A stretch of DNA of 39,338 bases. It comes from Bacteroides stercorirosoris. Lineage in GTDB: Bacteria > Bacteroidota > Bacteroidia > Bacteroidales > Bacteroidaceae. Location of the stretch: assembly GCF_900142015.1 (NCBI RefSeq), contig NZ_FQZN01000044.1, positions 1 through 39,338 of the forward strand, read 5' to 3'. The position numbers and the translations under genes were made by a program. Positions 7,093 to 16,466 of the stretch are shown in pieces; the stretch's first letter is position 1, and each line of letters starts with the position of its first letter. A model generated the notes under the pieces. It saw nothing but the letters and a program-made list of their open reading frames with translations, was not told the origin of the DNA and did no database searches.

Positions 7093-10000
7093 TAGAATCC
7101 TGCCAGGTCGCGTACGGTTACCACTTCGTCGGAAGCGTCCAGAATATCGGTAACCGCTACGGTCGGGTTCATATCTATACCGTCGATCGCTTCTATAATT
7201 CGGTCTTCGCTGGACTGGGTGACGTCGGAAACGATAACGGGCGTAGTGTTACCAGGAAGAACACCCACCAGATCGGCGGCCGTAATAGCCCGCGGGGTGT
7301 CATTTATGAAGTTTACCAACGCTTTGTTAGCGCCGTAGCTTTTATCATTTACCATAAATTCACCGCCCTGGGCTTCGTGCGTATATTCGCCGTTAACCAG
7401 GATAGGTACACCGCCGTTAGCATGGCTAGGGCCTTTAATTTCGCCGCCCTTAGCCAGTTTAGTAAGCTGTTTAGTCATAATACCGACTTGTACGGCACCC
7501 ATAGCCCCAACGATACCAGCTACTACCAGGTTAAGCGGGAAAATAAGCGATAAAGCCTTAGCCACCCCCGCCGCCGTATTAGCGATCGCCTGGGCGATAT
7601 TTGCCGTAAGGTCGTTACGACGCATTTGCTTTTCTTTCTTTGCTATTTCGGCTTCGCGTTTCTCCTTTTCCTTCGCTAACCTTTGTTCTTCGCGGGCCGC
7701 TTCTTCACGGGCGTGCATGGCGTCTTGTAACTGGGACTTTAACGCTTCGGCCGTTCCACCTGTAGCCGCCTGTAACTGGGCTTCTATATTTTCTACGTTA
7801 TTAACGGCTTCTTCGCGCTGTTTTTGGGCTTCTTCGTACCGTTCGTTTATTACGTCCAGTTGTTCGTTAAGGTCGTCTAACTGTACCTGTAGGCCCATGT
7901 TCCACGTATCAAAAACAGAAGAAAGGGCCATAACTGCGGCGTCGGCGTATTCGGCTATTTTTTCGAATAAGTCGCGTAAGGCTTCCATTTGTACCCCCGC
8001 CGACTTTTTTGTATTGTCGGCCTGGTCTTTCTGGGCATTTTTAATTCTTTCCGCTATATCTTCTTCGACACTGGCGCGCTTTTGTAGTTCGGCTTCATAT
8101 TCGGCCGTTCCTTCCTGTAAAGTCGCTAAGGTAGCGTCGCTGGCTGCCTGGTATTCCGTTAAATACTTTTCAAGCCCTTTTATATATTCATCCAAAGCGG
8201 CGTTAGTATCTGCCAGATTTTTACGGGTAGCCTTCACGTCGATAAGTTCCAGCCCTGTTTTATTACGTACAACTACTTCGCCTATCTTATTTTCTACCTT
8301 CTTTAAGGCGCCTTCGACGGCGGTTAATTGCTGGTCGGCTTGCTGGTTAAGTTGTTCACTGGTAAGACGAGCTAAAGTGGTACCGCGCGCCTTTTGGGCG
8401 TTTAGTATCAGTTCGGTAATTTGCTTTTGTTGTTCTTCCGTTAACGTCTTATCTTCGTTCAGGCGCTTTTTATAGGCTTCTATTTGCCGATCGTACTGTA
8501 AGTTAACTTCGGCGGTCTGGCGGTCGTAGTTGCCGACGATAAGGGCTATACGGCTATCTTCTAATTCTTGCTGTAGCGCTAAAGCGCGGTTAGCCTGTTC
8601 CTTTTCTAACTTTTCCAGGTCTAAGCCCTTTTGTTTTTCCAGGCTGGTAATCGTTTCGTTTAACGCTGTCCTGGCTTTCGCGGTTAAATCCTTTTCGGTA
8701 GCCAAGCGTTTACGTAGGTCTTCTATCTGGCGATCATAAGTTAAGGTCAGGACTTTACGGGATTGCTCGTTACTGTTCTGTATAAGTTTAATACGGGTGT
8801 CTTCGGCGGCGCGTACTATGGATAGTTCGGTATCGGCGCGCTTCTTAGCCGTTTCGGCGGCTGTTTTCGCGCGGTCTTTATCTTCTTTTTCTCGTTTGGC
8901 TTTGCGTATAAGTTCTTCGGCTTGTAAGTCGGTGTTTTCGGTAGTAAGTTCCGTAGCAATCTGAACGGTACGACCTAAATTATCTATTTGTCCCTGTATG
9001 GCGTCTATAGCTTCGTCGACCTTAACTTTAGAAGTTTTACCGTTGATCTCTATTTTTACTTTGCCTTTACCTTCGGCCTTATCCTTTTCAAGTTTCCGTA
9101 AGGTTTCCCGTAGTTCGTCAACTTTAGATTTATTTTCGTCCAGGTCGTGTATCTCCTGGGCGTAGAAACCGCGTAAACGGGCGTTATTAATACGGCGTTC
9201 GGCGGCTATTTGGTCTTCTATCTTACGTATTTCTTCCTGTTTCGCGCCCTGGGCTTCCAGTATTTTTAACTGGCGTTCCAAAGCGGCTACCCGTTCGTTA
9301 GATACGTTTTTAGTCCTATTCGCTTCGTCTTCTAAAGTATCCAGATAGTTACTTTGCAGATCGTTTAATTTCTTCTGCTTTTCGGCGGCGTTATCAGTAT
9401 TTGAAGCGAAGGCGAACAACGCCGCGCCAACGGCTACCAGGGCTAGGGCTAAAAGTACGTACGGATTAGCCGAAGCGACCGCGTTAAATATTTTTTGCGC
9501 GACCGTAGCCGCTATAGTCCCTTTTGTACTGGCGGCTTCGGCGGCTGTTTTGGCTTTTATCTGGGTGGTACGTATGGTATCCGTTACTACAGCTAACTTA
9601 TTCTGTACGATACCTTCTTTAAGAACATTTGTATTAACTTGCTGGGCGATTGAAAGAAGGGCTATAATTTTTTGAAGTTGTTGCGCCCGTTTGGTATCTT
9701 CTTCGGTTTGTTCGCCAAACATACCCATAAGGGCGTTAGCACCTAAAAGCCCCTGGGCTAAACCCATACTGCTTTTAGTTACCCCGTCTATCCCTTCGCT
9801 TACTTTTCCCAGTCCAGATAAGGCCTTTTCATAGTTACCGACACTATCGCGGAAGTTGCCCGTACTTTCTCGTAGCGCTTTATATTCGGCGTCCAGGGCT
9901 TGTATTTGTTGTAAAAGTTCCCCGCCTACGGTCAGGTCTTCGCGTTCCGCGCGGCTAAGACCTTCGTAACGGTTCCGAAGGTCGGTTAACTGCATGCCCA

Positions 10001-10349
10001 TTTGTTTAATACTGCCTTCGGCTTGCTGGCGTATCTGTATTTCGCGGGTAACTTCGCGCTGGGCTTCGCGCGCGGCTATGTTAGCTTCTATCTGGGCTTT
10101 ATTAGCATCGCTACGGGCCTGTACGACCTTATCTATGGTATTGATAAGTTTTTGTTCGGCCTTTTCTTCTTCGGTTAAGGCTTTCGAACGTTCGCGGGTA
10201 GTGCGCGTAAAATTAACGTAAGTAGTGTTTACCTTACCTAACGCCGTGTCTAAGGACGTTACGGCTTCTTCCAGTTTCGTAACGTCCTTTATGTTCTGAT
10301 CTATACCGTTAATCTTTAGGGTATATTCTTTCTTTCCTGTAGTTGCCAT
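7092..10349 (-). CDS. Tail tape measure protein
   Basis: With 1085 residues this is the longest gene in the window. It is dominated by Lys/Glu/Ala/Gln-rich coiled coil (residues about 55-165, 335-500, 505-690 and 800-910). A strongly hydrophobic segment lies at 296-316 (YVLLALALVAVGAALFAFA), and a second hydrophobic, Gly/Ala-rich region at about 935-975 (ANTAAGVAKALSLIFPLNLV). This is the standard tape-measure layout: the coil sets tail length and the hydrophobic parts are inserted into the host membrane at DNA entry. In the 460-690 region a phrase of the type YDRQIE-LRKRLAEDKTLT is repeated about three times, suggesting internal duplication. The gene precedes the protease and capsid genes in transcription order, the reverse of most siphophages. 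Confidence 0.88.
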   Translation of the reverse strand: MATTGKKEYTLKINGIDQNIKDVTKLEEAVTSLDTALGKVNTTYVNFTRTTRERSKALTEEEKAEQKLINTIDKVVQARSDANKAQIEANIAAREAQREVTREIQIRQQAEGSIKQMGMQLTDLRNRYEGLSRAEREDLTVGGELLQQIQALDAEYKALRESTGNFRDSVGNYEKALSGLGKVSEGIDGVTKSSMGLAQGLLGANALMGMFGEQTEEDTKRAQQLQKIIALLSIAQQVNTNVLKEGIVQNKLAVVTDTIRTTQIKAKTAAEAASTKGTIAATVAQKIFNAVASANPYVLLALALVAVGAALFAFASNTDNAAEKQKKLNDLQSNYLDTLEDEANRTKNVSNERVAALERQLKILEAQGAKQEEIRKIEDQIAAERRINNARLRGFYAQEIHDLDENKSKVDELRETLRKLEKDKAEGKGKVKIEINGKTSKVKVDEAIDAIQGQIDNLGRTVQIATELTTENTDLQAEELIRKAKREKEDKDRAKTAAETAKKRADTELSIVRAAEDTRIKLIQNSNEQSRKVLTLTYDRQIEDLRKRLATEKDLTAKARTALNETITSLEKQKGLDLEKLEKEQANRALALQQELEDSRIALIVGNYDRQTAEVNLQYDRQIEAYKKRLNEDKTLTEEQQKQITELILNAQKARGTTLARLTSEQLNQQADQQLTAVEGALKKVENKIGEVVVRNKTGLELIDVKATRKNLADTNAALDEYIKGLEKYLTEYQAASDATLATLQEGTAEYEAELQKRASVEEDIAERIKNAQKDQADNTKKSAGVQMEALRDLFEKIAEYADAAVMALSSVFDTWNMGLQVQLDDLNEQLDVINERYEEAQKQREEAVNNVENIEAQLQAATGGTAEALKSQLQDAMHAREEAAREEQRLAKEKEKREAEIAKKEKQMRRNDLTANIAQAIANTAAGVAKALSLIFPLNLVVAGIVGAMGAVQVGIMTKQLTKLAKGGEIKGPSHANGGVPILVNGEYTHEAQGGEFMVNDKSYGANKALVNFINDTPRAITAADLVGVLPGNTTPVIVSDVTQSSEDRIIEAIDGIDMNPTVAVTDILDASDEVVTVRDLAGF

Positions 10350-10353
10350 ACCC

Positions 10354-10380
10354 TAAAGACAAAAAACGGCGATAGTATCT
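10354..10380 (-). promoter_or_regulatory. Late two-box element 3
   Basis: On the minus strand AGA (10380-10378), 15 nt, TTGTCTTTA (10362-10354), GGGT, then the ATG of the tape-measure gene. It occupies the 29-nt gap after the 1043-residue gene; the upstream box overlaps that gene's stop codon. Confidence 0.7.
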
Positions 10381-13300
10381 ATATCTTTCTTATTAGCTTA
10401 ATTTTGGTTTTATTTCTGTTTGAAGGGTCATAGCCCGATAGTTCGGCCACGTAATACAGATCGCCGTTAAACATAGCCATAATAGACCCGTTAAGGGCTT
10501 CGTACTGATCGGGGGTTAGATACCCTTCCACTTCTGTATAGTGTGAACTACCATTAATTAAAAGCGTAAAATAGTTATCTAATATCGTTAGCTTTTGGTT
10601 TTTATAGTTGAGGATACTAAGGCCCTGTATTTCGTTCGATACTTTGGCTATAGACAGATCACGGCTGTTAAAGGTAAAGGACGCGCCCAGGTCATTTAAC
10701 AGGCCGTCATAATACCAAAAACGGGCGGCCTGGTTAGTATAGCGTTTTGCCATAGCATCGGGGTATGATAGTTCGGCCGTCCAAACTTCATGCTTTGAAA
10801 TAACGGGAAGCTGTAGTATTATATCGCCGTTACTTTGTCGTTTAGTGATCTGCTTAAACCAGTTATAAGAAAAGTTACTTTTTTGTTCTACTACCTTTTC
10901 TTCGGTTACGCCTGTTTCGAACTCGCCGCCCCCGTCGTCGCCACTAACTACGTAGCCTTCTTCTTCCACGTCTACCGTAAAGCCCAGTTTATACAACGAC
11001 GGCAAACCTAACGGCTGGTTAGATCGGTCGCGTACAGAAGCAAGATTATCCAAGTTAATAAATAAATTGCTTACGGCGGTTTTAGATTGCTTTACGTCCA
11101 GGCTAAAAGTTTCGGCGTCTATTTGGGACAAACGTAAATTAAAGGCTTTACAGAAATTATCTATAAAATCGTCTGTTTTTACGTCGGCTGGAAGAAAGCC
11201 CACCAGGTTAATACTATCTACGTCAAAGTTTACGGGGTCGTTCCAGTCCATTACGGCCGTACCGTTACCCGCCGAATTAACCGTCAACCAGTCTTCGTCT
11301 ATCCTAAAAGGAACTATATCTATTTCGAAGTCTATTTCGTGCTTAGTCCAGCCGTATTTACCGCTGGAATTATTGCGTTTATATCGTCCTTCGTCGGAAG
11401 AAGAAACGACGGTAAGTAATTCGCCAGCCTGTAACCATACGATCGCGTTTACTTCGCCGTCAGCCTTCCAGTTATTATCTACATAGGCGCCCTTATACCA
11501 GCCACGGCGGGCGTAGCTTTCTGGGGCGTTGTTTATGTCTATTTTAAATTTATCCGTTTGTTCCCAGTCTATAATATCTTCTGGGTCATAAATTCGGTCT
11601 ATTACTAACGAAGTGGATACGTCAAAGTTTACCCCTTCTACCTGTCCGTCGTCATAAGCCAGGTATAAAGTAAGGTAAGTACTTCGCGGATTCCAGTCAG
11701 ACCAATTTAAGGAATTAAAAGTAGCTATACCGTTTTCGTCGAACTGATAAACAACGGCGGGGGCGCTGTCTAATTCGGTACTGTGAAGAAATATCTTACC
11801 TACATATCCAGCGTCGGCGGGTACTGTTAATTGAAACTGGCTGTTAGCGCTAAGCCTAAACCGTTTTAGTATTATCGACGTTACCCCTTCTTCTCCTTCT
11901 ATAACATTCCCGTTATCGTCCAGTTTCATATTATTAACCCAGTCGCCGCCCGAATAATCTATATTTTTGTTAGGGTCTTCGTCCTCATCGTCGAACTGGC
12001 CTAACTTTCCCCATTTCATATACCCCGACGACGGTATACCTATTTTGGCGGGTGTTGTCGGGTTCGCTTTAATGTCCCAGGATAAACCTGTTTTAGCGGC
12101 TAATACCGTACCCCAGTCGCCACGTTCGTTATTTGTTATCAGCGGGTTTTGGTTATTAATTCCCGTTCTTCGCCCCCAGGCCAGACCCACTACGTAATTA
12201 GGGTTTTCGGCGGGGTCTACTAACATTACTTCGCGTTCTTTCCCGCTAGCGGTGTATCCTGGGTTCGGAAAGTATTTAGGGGTATTGTCTTCGTCCCATG
12301 TGTCATTTTGCCCTAAATTGTCGTGATAGTAAACGCGGTTTATTCGACCGTTAGATACACCGAAGTCGCCCGTAACGTGATCGCGTAAAATTTTTACTTC
12401 ATATCTTTTTTTACGAAAACTATTAGCGGCGGGATCATCGCTGGCGTCCCCGCCTACAAACTGCATACCGTCGTAACCGCTTCGCCAGTTTTCCCGACTA
12501 TCTATACTTAGATCGGCTTTTAATCGAACTTTATAAAAACCAGAAGAAGGTATACGTATTTGGCACTGTGTCCAAACGCGGTTATTCCCGTCAGTTACTT
12601 GTTTATATAGGATGTTTGCGCCTGGGTCAAAAATATCATCTATGCTAATGGTGGTATTTGTCGCGTCTAATAGATCGCTATTGTAATAAGTAAGGCCGTC
12701 GTAATCTACCCGAAAGCCGTTTCTTTCAAATATGTTATAATTACCTCTTACATTAGACCAGTAACCGCGTAAACTCATATACGCCTGTTGACCGTAGTTC
12801 CAGGGTTGCACATAGTCCGTTTCGTTTTTATAACTCATATAAAGGCGGGTTAATCTCTCATCGTCGAAAGCCGTACCAACTAAGCTATACCCTTGGCTAT
12901 TAAAGATATGTTTTAGCATTAACAACGGGTTTATACTTGGTGCTAAATCCTGCATACTCAGGCGTACGCTATCGTCCCATATATCGCGGGGGCTGTAGGC
13001 GTTACCGTTTAAGTTCAGCGGTACTTTAGGAAGTAACCCGTATAGCGTGTAAGGAAAGATAGCCATTTGAGGGCCAGACCGCGCCCGGCTATTATAGTAG
13101 CTTACGTATTCGGCGAAGTCTTTAAATACTATTCGGTATTCGGGGTTCTGGTTTAACTTTATTTCCCCGAATATGTCTTTTATACTTTTCTGGGCGGGTA
13201 TGTATAAGTTACCTTTATACTGGGTTCTGGATACTTCCGATAACCTAAAATTACCGACAAAAACTCTAACGCTGTTTATAATTAGTTCGGCTTTATATTC

Positions 13301-13510
13301 TCGGTTAAACTTATCTTTCGTTTCCTCTATATTCGCGTAATTAAAAATAGCGTGATTATTAGCCGTAGGCGGTAGCGTTATACTATAGCTGTACTGGGCG
13401 TCTTTGGTATTCAATTCGCCAGGGTTTAATAATTGTCGATTAAGACGAACACCGAAGGCGGCGCCCGTATCACATAATGCCCCGTTTATATATAATTCTA
13501 TATTAATCAT
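10379..13510 (-). CDS. Large tail/baseplate protein
   Basis: The protein has 1043 residues. The N-terminus (INIELYINGALCDTGAAFGV, then TKDAQYSYSITLPPTANN and a FRLSEV phrase) is the recognisable beginning of a protein found beside the tape measure in many Bacteroidetes siphophages. It is rich in aromatic residues, Asn, Asp and Gly throughout, has no transmembrane segment, and ends LSGYDPSNRNKTKIKLIRKI. By position it should belong to the tail-tip or baseplate hub that caps the tape measure; no hydrolase motif is evident. The ATG overlaps the end of the 648-residue gene by 8 nt, so the two are probably translationally coupled. The name is by position and general resemblance, not by a named domain. 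Confidence 0.6.
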   Translation of the reverse strand: MINIELYINGALCDTGAAFGVRLNRQLLNPGELNTKDAQYSYSITLPPTANNHAIFNYANIEETKDKFNREYKAELIINSVRVFVGNFRLSEVSRTQYKGNLYIPAQKSIKDIFGEIKLNQNPEYRIVFKDFAEYVSYYNSRARSGPQMAIFPYTLYGLLPKVPLNLNGNAYSPRDIWDDSVRLSMQDLAPSINPLLMLKHIFNSQGYSLVGTAFDDERLTRLYMSYKNETDYVQPWNYGQQAYMSLRGYWSNVRGNYNIFERNGFRVDYDGLTYYNSDLLDATNTTISIDDIFDPGANILYKQVTDGNNRVWTQCQIRIPSSGFYKVRLKADLSIDSRENWRSGYDGMQFVGGDASDDPAANSFRKKRYEVKILRDHVTGDFGVSNGRINRVYYHDNLGQNDTWDEDNTPKYFPNPGYTASGKEREVMLVDPAENPNYVVGLAWGRRTGINNQNPLITNNERGDWGTVLAAKTGLSWDIKANPTTPAKIGIPSSGYMKWGKLGQFDDEDEDPNKNIDYSGGDWVNNMKLDDNGNVIEGEEGVTSIILKRFRLSANSQFQLTVPADAGYVGKIFLHSTELDSAPAVVYQFDENGIATFNSLNWSDWNPRSTYLTLYLAYDDGQVEGVNFDVSTSLVIDRIYDPEDIIDWEQTDKFKIDINNAPESYARRGWYKGAYVDNNWKADGEVNAIVWLQAGELLTVVSSSDEGRYKRNNSSGKYGWTKHEIDFEIDIVPFRIDEDWLTVNSAGNGTAVMDWNDPVNFDVDSINLVGFLPADVKTDDFIDNFCKAFNLRLSQIDAETFSLDVKQSKTAVSNLFINLDNLASVRDRSNQPLGLPSLYKLGFTVDVEEEGYVVSGDDGGGEFETGVTEEKVVEQKSNFSYNWFKQITKRQSNGDIILQLPVISKHEVWTAELSYPDAMAKRYTNQAARFWYYDGLLNDLGASFTFNSRDLSIAKVSNEIQGLSILNYKNQKLTILDNYFTLLINGSSHYTEVEGYLTPDQYEALNGSIMAMFNGDLYYVAELSGYDPSNRNKTKIKLIRKI

Positions 13511-15449
13511 TTGTGTAATTTTCGCTTAGTCTGTACTTAATTGTAGGCCGTTGCATATTAAAGGCCGCGTCTGTCTTTGACAGGGTGAAGTCTTCTATTA
13601 TTACGTAATTACCTTCGTCGTCCAGGATAACGCGCGCCGCTGCTAATTCTTTTAACCAGTTGGCTACTTCGTCGGAAACGGGCGCGCCTTCAATGGTTAA
13701 CGTATTAGCCAGCGCCGTACTATATACCGTTTCTACGCTATCTCCTTTCTGGTAAGAAGGCGTAAGGGTTTTATTATACGTTTCTACGCTGGGTTTTATT
13801 TCGTCCTTTATCCCAGCGTCAAAGTTAAAGGCGTCCCAGCCGCCCAATCGGTTTATAAATGAAAATTGCCGAAGGGTGTGTAAACATTCGGGGCGTATCG
13901 TATATTCCTGATCGTTCGACACTAAGGCCGTACCGCGGGCCAGAGTAACCCGAATAATACCAGCTGTAGGATACTGATCTAACACGGTATCTATATCCAG
14001 CTGACACGTATTCACTATCGCGAAATCGGCGCGGGCTTTTTCCTGGCCGTAGACCGTACCTAAGTAATTGTCGCTGGTAGTATACGCCCGATAAGCTACG
14101 CGTAACGTAAATTCCGTCGGGTCAGATTCGCCCCTTTGCGGGTCTGAAAAGATAAAGTTTAGATATTCTTTTTGCCCGCGTATATACGGTGTACGTGGCT
14201 TATTGGTAAGTAATCTTATTACTTTCTCGTTAGACGTAATACCCGTACCGCTTTGGGTTATTTCCATGCTATCGTAACCGTCTGGGTTATCAGCTTTTCG
14301 TAAAGTCAACAACGCCAATTTAGCTTTAGACGGTATAGTAGTTCCAGTACTACCTAAATAATTTTCGCTGGAAGGGTAGACACCATTAAAGTAGTTATAA
14401 CGTAATACGACTACACCTGTTACGGTTATCGTTCCCGACGGTTCAAATATTTGTACCCATACGGTATCGTAGTCTGGACTATACGTATAATAAGGCGCGC
14501 CCGTAGTAGGTAAATTCCATAAGTGATCGGGGTCGATATTCGTAATACCCGAAAAAAATCTATCATTATAAATAAACTGATCTAAATCCAGACTTTCAGA
14601 CGCTGGCCCGTAGCCGTGTAAAACGTAAAGCGCGTTCGACTGGTAGAAGTAAAACGAATTTATCGCCTTCACTTTGGCCGTAAAGCGGTACGTACGTAAC
14701 GTTCCTGTATCAAACCAGCCCGAAGTACCAGGCGGCCTATTATACCCGCCATATTGCGCAAAAAGGGCGTTTAGCTCAAACCACACAGGCACCCCCGCGT
14801 ATGTTTTTTGTAAAGTAGTAACATAAGTTCCTATTTTTTGCGGGGTTATGGGTCTATCGTCCTGACCTAAAAATACTTCTGGGTCAGTGTAAATGTCTAA
14901 ATCTATTTCGGTCGTTGAGGCTTCGCCGCTTATACTGTCGTTATTTTCAGAAGTAGGGTTTATCCAGGTTAACGTATAGGCTACGTCGTCCGTATTATTA
15001 GGCGCTTCGATCGTTATATTAAAATCAGTTCCCGCGCCTTTGCTTTTTATAGTCAATATCGACCCGTTACGCGGGTTTCCCGTATCCCACGTGAAAGGTA
15101 TTACTACGCTGAAATTAGCGTTAAACCATTTGTCGGCTAACAAGACCTGACGTAAATTTTCGGCCGTATCTGACGTTAAGGCCGCAACGTAAAAAGTAGA
15201 CCCGCTAACATCTTCGGCGACGGTCGTACCGTGATATGTATGTACGATACCCGAAGAATCTGTAATACGTAATAATGTTTTAGAAGGTACGGTAGCCGCG
15301 GGCGAACGCGTTATATTTACCTGTATGTTAACTTCTAAATATGTTTTAGACGCCGCCTTACTTTCGAACTGTATAAAGTTCGGTACGGCCGAAAGCGTTA
15401 CTATATCGGGTTCGGTAATTACGGCTATATCTTTGCTTATATATCCCAT
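13503..15449 (-). CDS. Tail protein carrying one copy of the fibre module
   Basis: The protein has 648 residues. The N-terminal third is beta-rich (residues 1-260; VDILTL-type strands and many Thr/Ser). Residues about 295-405 are a third copy of the module duplicated in the distal fibre (IDPDHLWN, DTVWVQIFEPSGTI, LALLTLRKADNPDGY). Residues about 410-648 have a different composition, with a short Trp/Phe-containing segment (LGGWDAFNFDAG) seen in tail proteins that bind the baseplate. Sharing a module with the fibre protein suggests either a common glycan ligand or that the modules pack together in one fibre. The gene overlaps the next by 8 nt. Confidence 0.55.
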   Translation of the reverse strand: MGYISKDIAVITEPDIVTLSAVPNFIQFESKAASKTYLEVNIQVNITRSPAATVPSKTLLRITDSSGIVHTYHGTTVAEDVSGSTFYVAALTSDTAENLRQVLLADKWFNANFSVVIPFTWDTGNPRNGSILTIKSKGAGTDFNITIEAPNNTDDVAYTLTWINPTSENNDSISGEASTTEIDLDIYTDPEVFLGQDDRPITPQKIGTYVTTLQKTYAGVPVWFELNALFAQYGGYNRPPGTSGWFDTGTLRTYRFTAKVKAINSFYFYQSNALYVLHGYGPASESLDLDQFIYNDRFFSGITNIDPDHLWNLPTTGAPYYTYSPDYDTVWVQIFEPSGTITVTGVVVLRYNYFNGVYPSSENYLGSTGTTIPSKAKLALLTLRKADNPDGYDSMEITQSGTGITSNEKVIRLLTNKPRTPYIRGQKEYLNFIFSDPQRGESDPTEFTLRVAYRAYTTSDNYLGTVYGQEKARADFAIVNTCQLDIDTVLDQYPTAGIIRVTLARGTALVSNDQEYTIRPECLHTLRQFSFINRLGGWDAFNFDAGIKDEIKPSVETYNKTLTPSYQKGDSVETVYSTALANTLTIEGAPVSDEVANWLKELAAARVILDDEGNYVIIEDFTLSKTDAAFNMQRPTIKYRLSENYTND

Positions 15450-15453
15450 ATAT

Positions 15454-15933
15454 CTAGTCGTTAAAGAAATTATCTAAGTTATCTACTATCGCATTATACA
15501 GTTTATTGGCCCAGTCATCTAAAAATAGGCCGTCTAGTTCCTTATCCATAGTAGCGAATATAGGCCGCCCTTTGTGTCCGTCGCGCCATATAGCGTACGA
15601 TATGGCCCACAAAGTACCCGCGTCGGTAGGTATCCCGTTTTTGGCGGCCCAGTCTTTAAGGACGCTTATAGGCGGCTTCTTTTTGTACTTCGGGGGTCTA
15701 GTCCATTCCAGATAAACTACGTAATGATTAAACAGGGCTTTTATTATGGGGTCTTCGCCCGTTACCATGCTTATCGACGCTTCCAGATCGCCGTTTAAGG
15801 CACTATCGCGAAGGGTATTTTTTCCTACTTTTTCGTTAGTACCTATACGGTCGTCTTCCAGGACGGCGGCGGCCAGGGCTAAAAGGTCGTCGGCGATCTT
15901 ATTTATAGCTAACTGTACGCCTTCTTTACTCAT
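15454..15933 (-). CDS. Neck / head-tail joining protein (HK97 gp10-like)
   Basis: The protein has 159 residues: an N-terminal helix (LAINKIADDLLALAAAVLEDD), then a segment typical of small head-closure or tail-completion proteins: YVVYLEWTRPPKYKKKPPIS, AAKNGI, LWAISYAIWRDGHKGRPI. The end is acidic. The ATG shares bases with the preceding stop (TAATG), so translation is coupled to the 177-residue gene. Assignment is by this pattern and by position between tail genes. Confidence 0.6.
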   Translation of the reverse strand: MSKEGVQLAINKIADDLLALAAAVLEDDRIGTNEKVGKNTLRDSALNGDLEASISMVTGEDPIIKALFNHYVVYLEWTRPPKYKKKPPISVLKDWAAKNGIPTDAGTLWAISYAIWRDGHKGRPIFATMDKELDGLFLDDWANKLYNAIVDNLDNFFND

Positions 15934-16466
15934 TAGATCGTAATTTTAAAGTTAGGTAATCCCGTCTTATCGCTAAAGATCGCGCACCCGTCGGGGTTTT
16001 CTACCTTAAAGTCGGGTAAGGCGTCTACTTTCGGGAACTGTTTAGACGGGTCGAAGTCGTTGCCGCAACGGTTTACAGGATTCGCCTGTACCATTGTGTA
16101 CGTAAAACGGAAGCCCGCCGCGTTATTATCGTAATAGTCCCGCAATGACACAAAACTAAAACCGTCTATACTATAGCCTGTCTGGGCGCGGGTGTGTTTT
16201 ATCTTTTCGGCGATCGCCATGCCCACGTTAAAAGCGGCCGTCTGTACGTCTAATACGTCTTCGTCGTTTTCGGGGACACCCAAAATATCGACATTAACGG
16301 TATACTGTAGCGTCTGGTTAACTGACTGGCCATATATAGGGTCATCCAGCCACAAAAGCGGGTGCGCTTCATTTGCGGCGCCCTTTTCGTAGCTTTTCCC
16401 GTAGATAAATCCTTTTATTTGCTTATGCTGGCGGGCCAACTCATAGAAAAAATTAACTATCTGCAT
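15933..16466 (-). CDS. Tail terminator / tail completion protein
   Basis: The protein has 177 residues, starting MQIVNFFYELARQHKQIKGF. This opening, followed by PLLWLDDPIYGQ and a strand VNVDILGVPENDED, is common in Bacteroides phage genes lying between neck and tail genes. The size, the alpha-beta pattern and the cluster context fit a tail terminator that stops tube polymerisation. The start overlaps the end of the frameshifted chaperone product by 14 nt. Function is inferred from position. Confidence 0.5.
   Translation of the reverse strand: MQIVNFFYELARQHKQIKGFIYGKSYEKGAANEAHPLLWLDDPIYGQSVNQTLQYTVNVDILGVPENDEDVLDVQTAAFNVGMAIAEKIKHTRAQTGYSIDGFSFVSLRDYYDNNAAGFRFTYTMVQANPVNRCGNDFDPSKQFPKVDALPDFKVENPDGCAIFSDKTGLPNFKITI

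Noticed and set aside
899..15449. Diversity-generating retroelement suggested by repeated fibre modules
   Set aside because: No reverse transcriptase gene is present, and the 110-bp copies are perfect with no adenine-directed differences.
4537..15469. 15-bp identical word at 4537-4551 and 15455-15469 upstream of two starts
   Set aside because: One copy is explained as the end of a coding sequence, spacing to the ATG differs, and a single match of this length is expected by chance in 39 kb.
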